Assembly (NCBI RefSeq): GCF_020923495.1
Contig: NZ_CP064048.1
Coordinates: 707,501-771,500 of the forward strand
DNA from: Brevibacillus sedimenti
Lineage (GTDB): Bacteria > Bacillota > Bacilli > Brevibacillales > Brevibacillaceae
Length of the DNA stretch: 64,000 nucleotides
Direction: 5' to 3'
Under the pieces are notes generated by a model. It made no database searches. It was not told the DNA's origin and worked only from the letters and a program-made list of their open reading frames with translations. The stretch's first letter is position 1. Every line of letters starts with the position of its first letter. Made by a program: the position numbers and the translations under genes. This document shows, piece after piece, positions 50,439-59,275 of the stretch.

Positions 50439-51479
50439 CTACGGAAACAGCGGCACCAGCGGCAATCCTGTCGCCTCCGGCCAGCCGAACATCAGGTTCA
50501 TGTTTTGGACTGCCTGACCTGCCGCTCCTTTGACCATGTTGTCGATCACGGAAAGCACGATGACCCGCCCCGTCCGCTCATCCACATGGACGGAGATATC
50601 GCAATAGTTCGAACCGTACACCTCTTTGGTCCGCGGATGGCTCCCCGGTTTTCGCAGCCTTACAAATGGCTTGCCTTCATACGCCGACCGGTAGAGCTGA
50701 TGCACCTCGTCTGTTGTCACCGCCCGCTCCAACTGGCCGTAGGCAGTGACGAGTATTCCCCGCGTCATCGGCACCAGATGGGGCGTAAACTGGACCACAT
50801 GCTCCACGCCGCCCTTTTTGCTCAACTCTTGTTCAATCTCCGGCGTGTGCTGATGCTGGGCCACCTTGTACGCATGAATGCTGTCGTTGATCTCGCTGAA
50901 ATGAACGCCCAGGGAGACGCCGCGACCTGCTCCCGACACCCCTGACTTGGCATCTACAATCCAACTGCGGGGGTTGACCCAGCCGCTTTGTGCCAACGGA
51001 ATCAGCGCCAAGAGCGCCGCCGTCGGATAGCAGCCCGGATTGGCCACCAACTGTGCGCCGGCCACCTGCGCCGCGTTCCACTCCGCCAGGCCGTACACCG
51101 CCCGATCCAGCCACTCACCGGGAGCGGGCTCTCGTTTGTACCACTGCCGGTACACCTTCCCGCTCTCCAGGCGAAAATCGCCCGACAAATCGATCACCCT
51201 GGCGCCGCGCTTGAGCAGTTCCGGCGACAGTTCCGCGCTGACGCCGGCCGGCGTGGCCAGAAACACCACGTCGTTTGCGGCGCTCATTTGCTCCGCGTCT
51301 ATCGCCGACAGCTGGGGCAAGGAAACATGCTGCACATGGGGAAGAACGCTGTCCAGCGCTTCTCCCTCCGCCGAACTGGAATACAGATTAGCCACCTGCA
51401 CGTGGGGATGGCCGGCAAGCAGACGGATCAACTCCACCCCGCTGTAACCGGTCGCCCCGACAATCCCGACCCGAATCAT
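50439..51479 (-). CDS. argC: N-acetyl-gamma-glutamyl-phosphate reductase
   Basis: 346 residues. Rossmann start MIRVGIVGATGYSGVELIRL, catalytic Cys in VANPGCYPTAALLAL, and His in VHFSEINDSIHAYKVAQHQH. NADPH-dependent reduction of acetylglutamyl phosphate. ATG 51479 with AGAGGGAGAG upstream; the longer frame runs through the promoter. First gene of argC-argB-argD. Confidence 0.96.
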   Translation of the reverse strand: MIRVGIVGATGYSGVELIRLLAGHPHVQVANLYSSSAEGEALDSVLPHVQHVSLPQLSAIDAEQMSAANDVVFLATPAGVSAELSPELLKRGARVIDLSGDFRLESGKVYRQWYKREPAPGEWLDRAVYGLAEWNAAQVAGAQLVANPGCYPTAALLALIPLAQSGWVNPRSWIVDAKSGVSGAGRGVSLGVHFSEINDSIHAYKVAQHQHTPEIEQELSKKGGVEHVVQFTPHLVPMTRGILVTAYGQLERAVTTDEVHQLYRSAYEGKPFVRLRKPGSHPRTKEVYGSNYCDISVHVDERTGRVIVLSVIDNMVKGAAGQAVQNMNLMFGWPEATGLPLVPLFP

Positions 51480-51491
51480 GGTTCTCTCCCT

Positions 51492-51530
51492 CTTTTGCAT
51501 TTTTATACATGAATCATAATAAAAATTCAA
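51492..51530 (-). promoter_or_regulatory. argC promoter with two ARG boxes
   Basis: Minus strand: -35 TTGAAT (51525-51530), 17-base spacer TTTTATTATGATTCATG, -10 TATAAA (51502-51507). CATGTATAAAAATGCAAAA (51493-51511) differs from the Bacillus ARG box consensus at very few positions and covers the -10; a second box covers the -35. Confidence 0.85.
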
Positions 51531-51620
51531 TCGAATGGCAACCCTTCTCCCCAAAAATCAAGCCCCTGCTTGCAGCTTCCGCCTTCTGCCCCGCAGCCGA
51601 CGCTCCTTGTATCCGTTGTC

Positions 51621-51656
51621 AAAAAAGAAAACGCCCGGCGATTTGCCGGACGCTTT
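51621..51656 (-). terminator. Terminator of the cytochrome c gene
   Basis: Stem AAGCGTCCGGC / GCCGGGCGTTTT followed by CTTTTTT on the minus strand, right after the cccB stop. Confidence 0.85.
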
Positions 51657-51665
51657 ACGTACCTG

Positions 51666-52025
51666 CTATTTCTTGTCGGCCAGCCAGGACGCGACGTTTT
51701 CAGCATCATCGTTCTTGACCAGTCCGCCTGGCATGCCGCCCTTCCCGTTCTTGAGGATTTCCAGGATTTGTTCCCGGGTGTATTTGCCGCCTACCTGTGT
51801 CAGGTTGGGGCCGACTGCCCCCTCAAGATTTTGACCGTGGCAGCTTGCACAGTTGTTTTTATACAACGTTTCAGCTGCCGCAGCATCGTAATTGCCCGAT
51901 GGAGCGGGTGATTCCGTATCGGGTTGCTGCCCGGCGGGCGGTTCTGCTTGATTGCCGCCAGAAGCACAGGCACCTGCGAAGAATACGAGCGCGATGAAAA
52001 GGATGGCAAACGGGAAACGCTTCAT
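51666..52025 (-). CDS. cccB: Cytochrome c-551-type lipoprotein
   Basis: 119 residues. Lipoprotein signal (IALVFFAGAC), a Pro/Ser/Gln-rich linker, and one heme c domain with CASCH binding motif near residue 61 and axial Met in KGGMPGG. It is membrane-anchored on the outside and carries electrons to terminal oxidases. In B. subtilis cccB lies between prfB and ftsE; here the arginine block separates it from ftsE. Confidence 0.9.
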   Translation of the reverse strand: MKRFPFAILFIALVFFAGACASGGNQAEPPAGQQPDTESPAPSGNYDAAAAETLYKNNCASCHGQNLEGAVGPNLTQVGGKYTREQILEILKNGKGGMPGGLVKNDDAENVASWLADKK

Positions 52026-52108
52026 GCTGTTCCCTCCTTTGTATGAGTATTCTTCGCTAAGTATTCCTCCGCTCGAAACAAATCATTCTTCCGCTCCGGA
52101 GAATCCGT

Positions 52109-52378
52109 CTAGGTCAGCGGAAATTCCAGCGGGCTCCACTCCCGCAGTTCCAGCGTTCGGGCGCCCTCCTTCACGACCGGATCGGCTTCTGCCAGGAGGC
52201 GCGCTTCCTCGGGCGATTCCGCTTTGTAGATGACCATTCCGCCTCGCTTGTCCGTAAACGGTCCGGCCATGACCACTTTCCCCTGCTTGTACAGGTCATT
52301 GAGGTAGCTCAGGTGGGCCGGGCGAAACTTGGTGTTCAATTCCTGGTCAACAATCGTCAGTATGGCAACGTACAGCAT
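52109..52378 (-). CDS. YciI-like (YCII superfamily) protein
   Basis: 89 residues, dimeric alpha/beta barrel-like fold. Conserved His-Asp pair region HLSYLNDLYKQGKVVMAGPF and later ESPEEARLLAEADPVV. Such proteins are small putative enzymes or regulators with unclear substrates. ATG 52378 has GGAGAGGAC upstream; the 60 residues that precede it in the frame are not conserved. Confidence 0.88.
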   Translation of the reverse strand: MLYVAILTIVDQELNTKFRPAHLSYLNDLYKQGKVVMAGPFTDKRGGMVIYKAESPEEARLLAEADPVVKEGARTLELREWSPLEFPLT

Positions 52379-52474
52379 GACGTCCTCTCCTTTGACAAAC
52401 AGTATGTTACTGGAAGTATAGCACAATTTCGACAACTGATTCGATCGTTTCGTCCAACTGCCCCAGACACAAAT

Positions 52475-52541
52475 CAGGCTCTCGCCGATGCTCCGTCGCC
52501 TAGACCTTGTGGTCAAACGAGGAGAGATCAGCGAGAGCCTG
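52475..52541. repeat. Long palindrome, candidate structured RNA
   Basis: Perfect 11-base arms CAGGCTCTCGC and GCGAGAGCCTG, 45 bases apart, with an inner GACC-ttgt-GGTC hairpin. TGTTTTC follows on the plus strand. It lies between prfB and the YciI-like gene. It could be a terminator or a repeat element. Confidence 0.5.
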
Positions 52542-52634
52542 TGTTTTCTAGGATTCATCCGTGTTTGCGACGGCAGAACCGATTACCGCCGTACCGGACA
52601 GTCCGTTATTGATTAGCATACCGCCGCTTGCCGC

Positions 52635-53748
52635 CTATCGCTTGATTTGCGAACGCAGATAGGCGTCGATAAACGGATCAATCTCCCCGTCCATTACCGC
52701 CTGTACATTGCCGACCTCCACGTTGGTGCGGTGGTCTTTCACCAGGCTGTACGGGTGGAAGACGTACGAACGGATCTGGCTTCCCCAGGCGATGTCTTTC
52801 TGCTCGCCCTGGATGGCCTGCAGCGTTTTTTCCTGCTCTTCCCGCTTCAGCTCAAACAGACGGGCTGCCAGCATTTTCATCGCTCGTTCCCGGTTTTTGA
52901 TCTGGGAACGCTCCGACTGGCAGGTGACGACGATCCCCGTCGGCAGGTGCGTGATGCGAACGGCGGAATCAGTCGTGTTGATGTGCTGACCGCCGGCGCC
53001 GCTGGAGCGGTAGGTATCGATTTTCAAGTCCTCGGAACGAATCTCCACATCGGTGTCTTCTTCAATCTCCGGCAGCACGTTGCAGGAGACAAACGAGGTG
53101 TGGCGTCGGCCCGAGGCGTCAAACGGGGAAATCCGCACGAGGCGGTGCACCCCTTTTTCCGATTTCAGGTAACCGTAGGCGTTGTGCCCCTTGATCAGCA
53201 GGGTGACGCTCTTGATGCCGGCCTCGTCGCCCGGCAGGTAGTCCAGCGTCTCCACCTTGAACCCTTTGGACTCCGCCCAGCGAGTGTACATGCGCAGCAG
53301 CATCGACGCCCAATCCTGGGACTCGGTGCCGCCCGCGCCCGGGTGCAGTTCCAGAATCGCGTTGTTCTTGTCGTATTGGTCGCTGAGCAGCAGCTCCAGC
53401 TCAAAGCTCTCAAATTCTTTTTTCAGCGCCTGGACACTCTCGTACAAGTCCTGGATCATCGATTCGTCGCCTTCTTCGATGACCAGTTCCAGCATTACCT
53501 GCAGGTCCTCGTACTGGGCGTCCAGTTTGGCCATGGTTTCCACCAGGCCTTTGAGCGCATTCAATTCGCTGATGGTTTTTTGTGCGGCCTCGTTGTTATC
53601 CCAGAAGTCGGGAGCGAGCATCCGCTCTTCCAGTTCGCCGATACGTTCCTGTTTCGCAGGGAGGTCAAAGAGACCCCCTGATATCCGCTAATCGCTTAGC
53701 CATGCTGGACATCTCTTGCTTGACGTCCGCAATATCAATCAATGCCAT
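52635..53748 (-). CDS. prfB: Peptide chain release factor 2, with programmed +1 frameshift
   Basis: 370 residues after frameshifting. The first 27 codons ([20 protein letters not shown]...) end at an in-frame TGA (53667-53665). The site AGGGGG-TCT-CTT-TGA-C has the internal SD and CUU-UGA-C slip site of RF2 genes, and +1 shift continues into [19 protein letters not shown]. The main frame has RF2 features: SPF tripeptide region ([15 protein letters not shown]) and GGQ in [17 protein letters not shown]2 reads UGA and UAA and so regulates its own synthesis. Start has AAGGTGA SD. Confidence 0.97.
53665..53670 (-). promoter_or_regulatory. prfB programmed frameshift site
   Basis: CTT-TGA on the minus strand with AGGGGG a few bases upstream, the standard RF2 recoding signal. 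Confidence 0.95.
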
Positions 53749-53844
53749 GTGCGAATCACCTTCTCTTCCTTGTGCTATGTTACATTGTACCGCAAATTGG
53801 CGGATTCGCAACCGGACAGCATCGATTCGGGCACAGCAGAAGCA

Positions 53845-54363
53845 TCAGCACAGCGTTAGCGGCTCAGACGCAGGTGGGGAGGGTGCCGATCGGATGTCCT
53901 GCGGTGTGTTTCCCATGTCCCCTGCATATGCCTGTACGAGCACTTCTCCAATGAACGGCACCGCCCACCTGGCCGCTGCTTCCTGGTGGAGTTCCGCCTG
54001 TGGCGCTTGTCTTCCTGCAACCTCACTCCCCGCTGCACCGCTGTGTCGGTCGTGCGTCCCGATTCGGGCGACACCCGCTCCGTCCGGTATGACGCATCCG
54101 GCCGGCGCCGCTTTTGACCAATTGGGCTCGGGAATTTCTCGCGTCAGCCTTTCATCGAGATAGACGACGTCCCTCGCGGCAAACACCACCTCCAGCTCTC
54201 TCTCGCCCTCGTCGGGTTCCGGCTTGTCCATATGTATCGGCCGGTCGGCAAGCAAATAGGCCGGTTTCTGCTGGTGACCTGCCTGTACCGCATCCAGCGT
54301 GGCCGCAATACGCTCCAACATTAATTTTGCTTGTATGCCCATCACGTTACTCGACGTTCTCAT
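53845..54363 (-). CDS. Hypothetical protein, 172 residues
   Basis: Not recognised. It has a normal start with GGGGGAATGAACC before the ATG. The N-terminal part (MLERIAATLDAVQAGHQQ) is a likely helix; the middle (GERELEVVFAARDVVYLDERL) is acidic; the C-terminal third is rich in Ala, Gly and Pro and looks disordered. No membrane segment or signal. It lies between secA and prfB, where B. subtilis has no such gene. Codon choice resembles the neighbours, so I think it is real but lineage-specific. Confidence 0.5.
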   Translation of the reverse strand: MRTSSNVMGIQAKLMLERIAATLDAVQAGHQQKPAYLLADRPIHMDKPEPDEGERELEVVFAARDVVYLDERLTREIPEPNWSKAAPAGCVIPDGAGVARIGTHDRHSGAAGSEVAGRQAPQAELHQEAAARWAVPFIGEVLVQAYAGDMGNTPQDIRSAPSPPASEPLTLC

Positions 54364-54556
54364 GGTTCATTCCCCCGCCTCTCGTGTGATTGATTTCCAG
54401 TGCAAGTTGGTGTACTTACGATTGTATTCATTTTGCCTGGTTTTTCCACGAGAATCGTTCGATGCCTTTTTCCAGTGTTAGACAAAACCGCCAAGTCTCT
54501 TCCGCCAGTCGCACCAAAAACGGGCGAATGCTGTCTAGCCTAAGGGAGACGGGGAG

Positions 54557-54595
54557 AAAAAAAACTGCTCCTCCCGACACGGGAAGAGCAGTTTT
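54557..54595 (-). terminator. secA terminator
   Basis: AAAACTGCTC(t)TCCC / GGGA(g)GAGCAGTTTT with a 5-base loop and a T run on the minus strand, 25 bases after secA. Confidence 0.88.
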
Positions 54596-54619
54596 GCAAG
54601 CTGCGTACTTTATAGGTTT

Positions 54620-57130
54620 TTAATGGCCTCGCTTCATCTGGCGGCGGCGCTCCTGTTCTTCCGCGCGGCGCTGGGCGCGGTTTTTCGGTTCCGCCTCACT
54701 CGCGGGGCGCTCCGATGGACCGGACGTTTGCAGCTGGGCCGGATCGACCGCCTGGCCGCGCACCACTTCCTGACGCTCCAGATTTTGGCTGACCTCCGCC
54801 TTCATGATGTACATCGCCACTTCTTCCTCGATGGCGGCAATCATGTTCTGGAACATCTGGTATCCTTCAAACTGGTACTCGCGTAGCGGATCGTTTTGGC
54901 CGTACGCGCGCAGGTGAATGCCCTGACGCAGCTGCTCCATCGCGTCGATGTGGTCCATCCACTTGCTGTCCACGGCACGCAGCACGACCACTTTCTCAAA
55001 CTCGTTCATCAACTCGCCGATTTCCGCTTTGCGCTTCTCAAACTGCTTCGCCACTTCTTCTTTCAACAGCTCGGCAATTTCCTCGGCCTCTTTGCCCTTC
55101 AGCATGGAGACAATAATCGTCTCGTTGTGCAGGAAGGTGTTGTTGGCCACTTCAACCAGTCCTTGCAGGTTCCAGTCTTCGGGCACCTCTTCCTGCGGGC
55201 AGTAGGCCTCCACGTTGCGGTCGACGACGCTGTAAATCATCTTGAGCACAACTTCGTCCAGATTGTCCTGCTCCAGGATCTCACGGCGCTGCTTGTAGAT
55301 GACGGCGCGCTGCTGGTTCATCACGTCGTCGTACTGGAGCACCACTTTCCGCGCGTCGAAGTTGGCCCCCTCCACCCGTTTCTGGGCGGACTCGACGGCA
55401 CGCGTCACCAGACGGCTCTCGATCGGCATGTCTTCCTCCATGCCGAGGCGTTCCATCATGTTCATGATGTTGTCCGCACCAAAGCGGCGCATCAGCTCAT
55501 CCTGCAGGGAGAGGAAGAACTGGGAGGAACCCGGGTCCCCCTGACGACCGGCACGGCCGCGCAACTGGTTGTCAATCCGACGGCTCTCATGCCGCTCGGT
55601 GCCGATGATGTGCAGGCCGCCCAGCTCCGCCACGCCTTCACCCAACTGGATGTCGGTACCGCGGCCCGCCATGTTGGTGGCGATGGTGACAGCACCGTAC
55701 TGGCCGGCACGGGCGACGATCTCCGCCTCGCGAGCGTGGTGCTTGGCGTTCAGGACGTTGTGCGGCACGCCTTTTTGCTTCAGCATTTGCGAAAGGCGCT
55801 CCGAGTTTTCGATCGAGATGGTCCCGACAAGCACGGGCTGCCCCTTCTTGTGCCGCTCGACGATGTCGTTGACGACGGCGCGGTACTTGGCCGCTTCCGT
55901 TTTGTAGATCAGGTCGGGCAGGTCTTTGCGGATGACCGGCTTGTTGGTCGGAATTACCACGACGTCCAGACCGTAAATTTTCTTGAACTCTTCTTCCTCT
56001 GTCTTGGCCGTACCGGTCATGCCGGACAGCTTCTCGTACATCCGGAAGTAGTTTTGCAGCGTGATCGTCGCCAGCGTCATGCTTTCGCTCTGGACGCGCA
56101 GTCCTTCCTTCGCCTCGATCGCCTGGTGCAGACCATCGCTGTAGCGGCGGCCCACCATCAGACGGCCGGTGAATTCGTCGACGATCACCACTTCGCCGTC
56201 CTGCACCACGTAATCCACGTCCCGTTTGAACAGGACTTGCGCTTTGAGCGCAATGTTGATATGGTGGTTCAGGGTCATGTGGGCGGTGTCGTACAGGTTC
56301 TCGATGTTGAACGCCTGCTCCACCTTGGCCACACCCTCGTCGGTCAGGGTGACGATTTTCAGCTTTTCATCAACGGTGAAGTCCTTTTCCGGCTCCAGCC
56401 GCTTTACAAAATGAGCACAGATGTAGTACAGCTCCGTGGAACGGTTGGCCGCCCCGGAGATGATCAGCGGCGTCCGCGCTTCGTCGATGAGGATGCTGTC
56501 CACCTCGTCGATGATGGCAAAGAACAGAGGGCGCTGCACCATTTGTTCCTTGTAGAGCACCATGTTGTCACGCAGGTAGTCAAAGCCGAATTCATTGTTG
56601 GTGCCGTACGTGATGTCGCAGTTGTAGGCGGCCCGTTTTTCCTCGGCGCTCATCCCGGCCTTGTTCAAACCGACGGACAAACCGAGGAAGTTGTACAGCT
56701 TGCCCATGATGGTCGCATCGCGCTCCGCCAGGTATTCGTTGACGGTAACCACGTGCACGCCCTTGCCCAGGAGCGCGTTCAGGTACGTCGCCAGCGTCGC
56801 CACGAGCGTCTTCCCTTCACCGGTCTTCATCTCGGCGATGCGGCCTTCCTGCAGCACCATACCGCCGATCAACTGTACGTCAAAATGGCGCATGCCGAGA
56901 ACGCGCTTGGAGGCCTCACGCACCACGGCAAACGCTTCGTTGAGTATATCGTCCAGCGTCTCTCCTTGAGCCAGGCGGTTTTTGAACTCCGTCGTCTTCT
57001 CCCGCAGTTGCTCGTCGGTCAACGCCGAAATGCTCGGTTCCAGCGCGTTGATCTTTTCCACGCGTTTAAACATCTTTTTGATTTCGCGTTCGTTGCTGTC
57101 GCCAAATATCTTCTTTACGAGTCCTAACAT
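54620..57130 (-). CDS. secA: Preprotein translocase motor ATPase
   Basis: 836 residues. Starts [18 protein letters not shown]. Walker A region [13 protein letters not shown] near 102, [19 protein letters not shown], helicase motifs [13 protein letters not shown] and [12 protein letters not shown]. It drives proteins through SecYEG. The C-terminus ends in Arg/Glu-rich [19 protein letters not shown] and has no Cys-x-Cys zinc motif, unlike B. subtilis SecA. ATG 57130 has AGGAAGGGG upstream; an extra 30-residue extension in the frame is not conserved. Confidence 0.97.
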   Translation of the reverse strand: MLGLVKKIFGDSNEREIKKMFKRVEKINALEPSISALTDEQLREKTTEFKNRLAQGETLDDILNEAFAVVREASKRVLGMRHFDVQLIGGMVLQEGRIAEMKTGEGKTLVATLATYLNALLGKGVHVVTVNEYLAERDATIMGKLYNFLGLSVGLNKAGMSAEEKRAAYNCDITYGTNNEFGFDYLRDNMVLYKEQMVQRPLFFAIIDEVDSILIDEARTPLIISGAANRSTELYYICAHFVKRLEPEKDFTVDEKLKIVTLTDEGVAKVEQAFNIENLYDTAHMTLNHHINIALKAQVLFKRDVDYVVQDGEVVIVDEFTGRLMVGRRYSDGLHQAIEAKEGLRVQSESMTLATITLQNYFRMYEKLSGMTGTAKTEEEEFKKIYGLDVVVIPTNKPVIRKDLPDLIYKTEAAKYRAVVNDIVERHKKGQPVLVGTISIENSERLSQMLKQKGVPHNVLNAKHHAREAEIVARAGQYGAVTIATNMAGRGTDIQLGEGVAELGGLHIIGTERHESRRIDNQLRGRAGRQGDPGSSQFFLSLQDELMRRFGADNIMNMMERLGMEEDMPIESRLVTRAVESAQKRVEGANFDARKVVLQYDDVMNQQRAVIYKQRREILEQDNLDEVVLKMIYSVVDRNVEAYCPQEEVPEDWNLQGLVEVANNTFLHNETIIVSMLKGKEAEEIAELLKEEVAKQFEKRKAEIGELMNEFEKVVVLRAVDSKWMDHIDAMEQLRQGIHLRAYGQNDPLREYQFEGYQMFQNMIAAIEEEVAMYIMKAEVSQNLERQEVVRGQAVDPAQLQTSGPSERPASEAEPKNRAQRRAEEQERRRQMKRGH

Positions 57131-57301
57131 AAGGACACCCCTTCCTAATGGCAAAGCTACTTCCAATACCTTTCTTGTGCAGCCATATCCAGGTCCCTGC
57201 AGGGGAGTCTTCTCCCACACGTTCCTAGCGAAAAAAGAATTTCTACTATTTATGTTCTCTAAAAAGCTATTTTATCAAATTACAACATGTGGATACAAGT
57301 A

Positions 57302-57334
57302 AAGGGGAGTTGCCAGAAGAAAGCAACTCCCCTT
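57302..57334 (-). terminator. Hairpin after hpf
   Basis: Perfect 12-base stem AAGGGGAGTTGC / GCAACTCCCCTT on the minus strand about 20 bases after the hpf stop; only a short T stretch follows (TTTACTT). Confidence 0.65.
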
Positions 57335-57354
57335 GGAGTTTATTTTTTGTCTCG

Positions 57355-57909
57355 TCATTTCGGCTCGATCAGCCCGTAGCGTCCGTCGTTGCGGCGGTAC
57401 ACCACGTTGACGTTATTGGTCTCACTGTTTTGAAAGACGAAAAAGTTGTGACCCAGCATATCCATTTGCAGGACCGCTTCATACGCATCCATCGGTTTCA
57501 AATCAAACCGTTTGGTGCGAACGATGTCGATCTCCACGTCATCTTCTTCGTCCTCAGTCAAGACAGCGATGGATTCATTATCACGAAGGAGGGCTTTATT
57601 ATTGGTATCAACGCGCAGCTTACGCATCAGTTTGGTTTTATGTTTACGGATTTGACGTTCCAGCTTTTCGGCCACCAGGTCGATGGCAGCGTACATGTCT
57701 TCATGGGTTTCTTCCGCCCGGATAATCACTCCGCCCAGCGGAATGGTTACCTCGATGGTGGCTTCGTTCCGCAGTACCCTCAAGGTGACTTGCGCTTCAG
57801 CAGGCTGCAGAGTTTCAAAGTATTTTTCAAGACGGCCGACTTTCTTTACCACATACTCACGAAGTGCTGCGGTGACTTCCATGTTTTCTCCACGAATATT
57901 AAATTTCAT
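57355..57909 (-). CDS. hpf: Ribosome hibernation promoting factor, long form
   Basis: 184 residues. The N-terminal RaiA/HPF domain (MKFNIRGENMEVTAALREYV, IRAEETHEDMYAAIDLVAEKL) binds the decoding center; the C-terminal domain (RTKRFDLKPMDAYEAVLQMD, NVNVVYRRNDGRYGLIEP) dimerises 70S ribosomes into 100S. Long-form HPF upstream of secA is typical of Bacillales (yvyD). The 1-codon start ATG has an AGGAGG-like SD (GGAAGGAGGTT). Confidence 0.96.
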   Translation of the reverse strand: MKFNIRGENMEVTAALREYVVKKVGRLEKYFETLQPAEAQVTLRVLRNEATIEVTIPLGGVIIRAEETHEDMYAAIDLVAEKLERQIRKHKTKLMRKLRVDTNNKALLRDNESIAVLTEDEEDDVEIDIVRTKRFDLKPMDAYEAVLQMDMLGHNFFVFQNSETNNVNVVYRRNDGRYGLIEPK

Positions 57910-58062
57910 GGTTCCAACCTCCTTCCGTCTTTACCTATGTTTATTCCGTACACATCGATAAAATCCTCCCTGCCGGCTTCAAAAAACCTTTACAAATCTT
58001 TTACATTACGACAAACCCCGACAAAGTTTTCTTCCAACAATTTCTAATAAGAAGGACGAACC

Positions 58063-58146
58063 GATGCGCCCGCTGGTCCGCCGCGGCGACGACTATCTCG
58101 ATCTGCGGCAGCACCGCACCCTGCACATACAGTCCATTATCGCGTA
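58063..58146 (+). CDS. Candidate small ORF, 27 residues
   Basis: ATG with an AGAAGGA SD, 7-base spacing, encoding a hydrophilic peptide (MRPLVRRGDDYLDLRQHRT...) ending IQSIIA. No promoter or homologue that I recognise, and it may be a decayed gene end. Confidence 0.2.
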
Positions 58147-58155
58147 ACAATAAAT

Positions 58156-58184
58156 AATCCCCCTGTCCTTGAACCAGGGGGATT
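58156..58184 (-). terminator. csp terminator
   Basis: AATCCCCCTG / CAGGGGGATT stem with a 9-base loop, followed by ATTTATTGTT on the minus strand. Confidence 0.75.
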
Positions 58185-58219
58185 CGCTTTCCCGTCAGGT
58201 AAGCGTTTGCAATTGGCGA

Positions 58220-58417
58220 TTAGCGCTTCACAACGTTAGCCGCCTGCGGGCCGCGGTCGCCGTCAACGATGTCAAACTCGACGGACTCGCCTTCTTCCAG
58301 CGTCCGGAAACCGTCAGCTTGGATCGCCGTGTAATGCACGAATACGTCGCCGCCGTCCTCCCGCTCAATAAATCCGTACCCCTTTTCTGCGTTGAACCAC
58401 TTTACCTTGCCATGCAT
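58220..58417 (-). CDS. Cold shock protein (CspA family)
   Basis: 65 residues, a single OB-fold. RNP1 [10 protein letters not shown] and RNP2 VFVHYTAI are both visible and the protein begins [16 protein letters not shown]. It binds single-stranded nucleic acids as an RNA chaperone. ATG 58417 is chosen by family length; SD spacing (AAAGGG, 12) is long. The 5' leader may fold as in other csp mRNAs, but I cannot test this. Confidence 0.92.
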   Translation of the reverse strand: MHGKVKWFNAEKGYGFIEREDGGDVFVHYTAIQADGFRTLEEGESVEFDIVDGDRGPQAANVVKR

Positions 58418-58503
58418 CGAATAAAACAACCCTTTCTGTTGTAAAAACTTGGGATTGGCCATCCCTTGTGAATGACTATATCACCCGGAGAGACCAGAGT
58501 CAA

Positions 58504-58525
58504 ATTCCCCCTTATTTGGGGGAAT
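58504..58525 (-). terminator. Weak hairpin at the end of the permease gene
   Basis: ATTCCCCC / GGGGGAAT with the TAA stop in its loop on the minus strand; only a short T run follows. Confidence 0.35.
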
Positions 58526-59186
58526 ATTTCTTCTCCAGTCCCCTCACGACGACCCGCGACAGGAACAGGGTGAGCACCAGGTACACAGCCGCCTCCGTCA
58601 GGTACGGGGGATACCGCTCAAAAGTGTTTTTGGCCACGTTCATCGCCGCGTAGTTGAGCTCCGGGGTGGCGATGACCGCCGTCAGCGAAGAATCCTTCAA
58701 CAGGGCGATAAACTCGTTGCCCAGCGCCGGCAGCATGCGGGTAAACGCCTGCGGAATGATGATCAGCCGCATCGCCATGCCCTTGGTCATGCCGAGCGAA
58801 CGGGCCGCTTCCATCTGCCCCGGATCAATGGACTGAATGCCCGCGCGGAAAATTTCCGCGATATAGGCGGCGGCGTTCAGAGACAGGGCGATAAAGCCGG
58901 AGTAGATCGCTTCCGGGCTGCTTTCTCCCGGAAAAAAGGCTTCCCAGATTGAAGGAATGACGGCAAAGTGGATCAACAGGATCTGCACCAGCATCGGTGT
59001 GCCGCGAAACACCTCCACGTAAACCGCACTGGGAATGCGCAGCAGCCTGTTTTTCGACAGCTTCCCCAGACAGAGAAACAGTCCCAGCAAGGTCCCGACC
59101 ACCGTCGCGACGGTGGTGAGCAGGATGGTGTTCACGATCCCGCGCAGAAACAGCTCCCGGTACTCGTAGATGACACTCCAATCCAG
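58512..59186 (-). CDS. Polar amino acid ABC transporter permease
   Basis: 224 residues, five or six helices, with the HisM/GlnP EAA loop (MEAARSLGMTKGMAMRLIIIPQAF) and VYVEVFRGTPMLVQILLI. Family members begin MDWSVI; the matching codon here is CTG at 59186, positioned 7 bases after a perfect AAAGGAGG. So the start is probably CTG; the alternative is a GTG six codons upstream with no SD. It follows the binding-protein gene. No ATPase gene follows in this window. Confidence 0.88.
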   Translation of the reverse strand: MDWSVIYEYRELFLRGIVNTILLTTVATVVGTLLGLFLCLGKLSKNRLLRIPSAVYVEVFRGTPMLVQILLIHFAVIPSIWEAFFPGESSPEAIYSGFIALSLNAAAYIAEIFRAGIQSIDPGQMEAARSLGMTKGMAMRLIIIPQAFTRMLPALGNEFIALLKDSSLTAVIATPELNYAAMNVAKNTFERYPPYLTEAAVYLVLTLFLSRVVVRGLEKKYSPK

Positions 59187-59275
59187 AGGGATTCCTCCTT
59201 TCACATGATGCGTTCCGCCGGATGGAAACAGCAACGGGTACGCCAGTGGACGACGTACCCGGCCGGTTGCGCTGT

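Larger units (their letters stand above)
57910..58219. other. Intergenic region hpf - csp
   Basis: Contains the likely hpf promoter region, one short plus-strand ORF (58063-58146) and the csp terminator (58156-58184). No other gene seen. Confidence 0.5.

Noticed and set aside
52635-53748. prfB as a pseudogene because of an in-frame stop codon
   Set aside because: The TGA is the programmed frameshift site (AGGGGG..CTTTGAC) of RF2.
54896-57127. 743-residue plus-strand frame opposite secA
   Set aside because: Shadow of secA; composition is His/Val/Leu/Gln-rich without any motif.
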